Source: Cylindrobasidium torrendii FP15055 ss-10
Taxonomy: Eukaryota; Basidiomycota; Agaricomycetes; Agaricales; Physalacriaceae
Direction: 5' to 3'
DNA: 20,106 bases
Assembly: GCA_000934385.1 (NCBI GenBank)
Contig: KN880749.1
Location: 4,507 to 24,612, forward strand
Made by a program: the position numbers and the translations under genes. This document shows, one piece after another, positions 19,045 through 20,106 of this stretch (position 1 is its first letter; each line of letters opens with the position of its first letter). Under the pieces are notes generated by a model. That model was not told the DNA's origin. It saw nothing but the letters and a program-made list of their open reading frames with translations, and did not search any database.

Positions 19045-20106
19045 GCTGGGTGATGGTGCGGAATGTCACGCGTCACAGTCACATCCCGTGACTTGGCGTA
19101 CCCTTGAAGCGGCGCACGCGGCTCCTGAAATTAACTTTAGATGTGTGGGGAGGAATCTCCGATCCACAAGGACAAGGAACAATGAGTATTGACTCCGGAA
19201 CTCGGGACGGTCGGCATCTAGAAGCGCCGCATGTTGCGCCGTTTCGCCGCATTTCGCGACCCTCTTTGTGTGGATACATTTCGGCTAAGAATGCGGAGTG
19301 TGCGGCCATGAAAGCGGGTCCGCTCTTTGTTTTTGTCGTGCTGGAATGCGGGAGGGGCTGTAGAGAAGAAGCAACCAGTGGGTATCCCACAAGGCAAACG
19401 CCTGAGAACCACCTGAGAAATAACGTTTAGTATTGAGTTCGGCCGTTGACAGGGATTCCGTCCAATTGGGTGCCGCACAGTCCGAAGCAGGTCCGGCGAA
19501 GGGCCTGGAAGTGTAAATTTGCTTCCATGGTGAACCGCTGTGCCCATTGCTTCTCTCCGCAAAAAGACGATGGTGTCACACGATCGGTGCCTGGCGCCTG
19601 CCAAAATCGCGCCGATCGATGACGTGGTTCTGTCACGCCGTCACCCGAACGTCTTTTGATGGCGGAGGCGCGTGCCGGACGGCAGAAAGATGCCGGGCTG
19701 CGCCGTCGCGGCTCGATTCAATCGCGTCGCGTCCGCGTTGTAAAATGCCGAGATAGCAAGCGGAAAGCACACTCGGGCTCGAAGTCAATGAAAGTAGCTT
19801 GCGTAGACTGTTACACTCTGTATTATAGTAATGATAGTGTAGTTTATTGTGCGAAAATCGAGTGTGCAAGTGCATAAATACTTGTTCGGACTTTCATGGT
19901 ACACATATCTTGTGTATTCAAGAGCATAAGCAGTAGATATATACTCTGAACTAATTCCTGCACAAGGAGCGCAAAATTCGTGCTATCTAAGCTAGAAGTG
20001 GAGCATGCACGGCACCTACGCTTGTATATCGTTGATCTGGCGGCCGCGGGACCCAACGTCTTTTTGCGGCTTAGGAAACGCTTCCCGCGCCTCAGAAGAT
20101 AGCAAA
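19045..20106. other. Region upstream of SERF to window end
   Basis: In 1.06 kb I see no supported gene. It contains the SERF promoter. About 19560-19740 is CG-rich, while 19790-19950 is AT-rich. At the very edge, a minus-strand frame (20106-20016) is open from the window boundary to a TAG and could be the last 29 codons of a gene that begins outside (ending ...GSRGRQINDIQA). It is too short to identify. Confidence 0.4.

Overview
The window looks like basidiomycete (Agaricomycete-type) nuclear DNA. Its genes are cut by many very short introns (about 44-58 nt, GT/GC...AG). It carries TPR-type NB-ARC (NLR) paralogs typical of mushroom-forming fungi, and conserved housekeeping proteins can be assembled exon by exon. 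Every gene I can support lies on the minus strand, so gene order along transcription runs from high to low coordinates.

Layout. (1) 1-6107 is a tandem duplication. NLR copy 1 (1-1775, cut by the window edge) is followed by a relic of the 3' end of a topoisomerase II gene (about 2213-2420), then NLR copy 2 (2718-5569). The live topoisomerase II gene comes next, so the duplicated unit was NLR + promoter + TOP2 tail. Copy 2 is broken twice: a 239-bp tRNA-derived SINE with a poly(A) tail and 14-bp target-site duplications splits its first exon, and one base is missing in its first TPR unit. (2) 6108-11631 is a complete 17-exon TOP2 (1579 aa), including one GC-AG intron and a PIP-box-like motif in its tail. 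(3) 12009-13978 is ALG1 (8 exons, 541 aa). (4) 14320-15111 is mitochondrial ribosomal protein bL28m (3 exons, 232 aa). (5) 15353-16286 is a stand-alone RNase H of retroelement type with all four catalytic acidic residues and no reverse transcriptase beside it. (6) 16287-18693 is a gene-poor stretch holding a perfect 15-bp inverted repeat. (7) 18694-19044 is a 62-aa SERF/4F5-family protein in four exons, the first only 7 nt long. (8) 19045-20106 shows no gene I can support.

TOP2, ALG1, bL28m and SERF are unrelated housekeeping genes (DNA topology, N-glycan assembly, mitochondrial translation, small basic protein) and do not form a pathway. The accessory part is the NLR/TOP2-tail duplication with its SINE, plus the RNase H gene. 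I see no new multi-gene system. The most informative features are the dated sequence of events in the NLR pair and the isolated, apparently intact RNase H. All exon boundaries were inferred by reading frame, splice consensus and family motifs, without transcripts or database searches.
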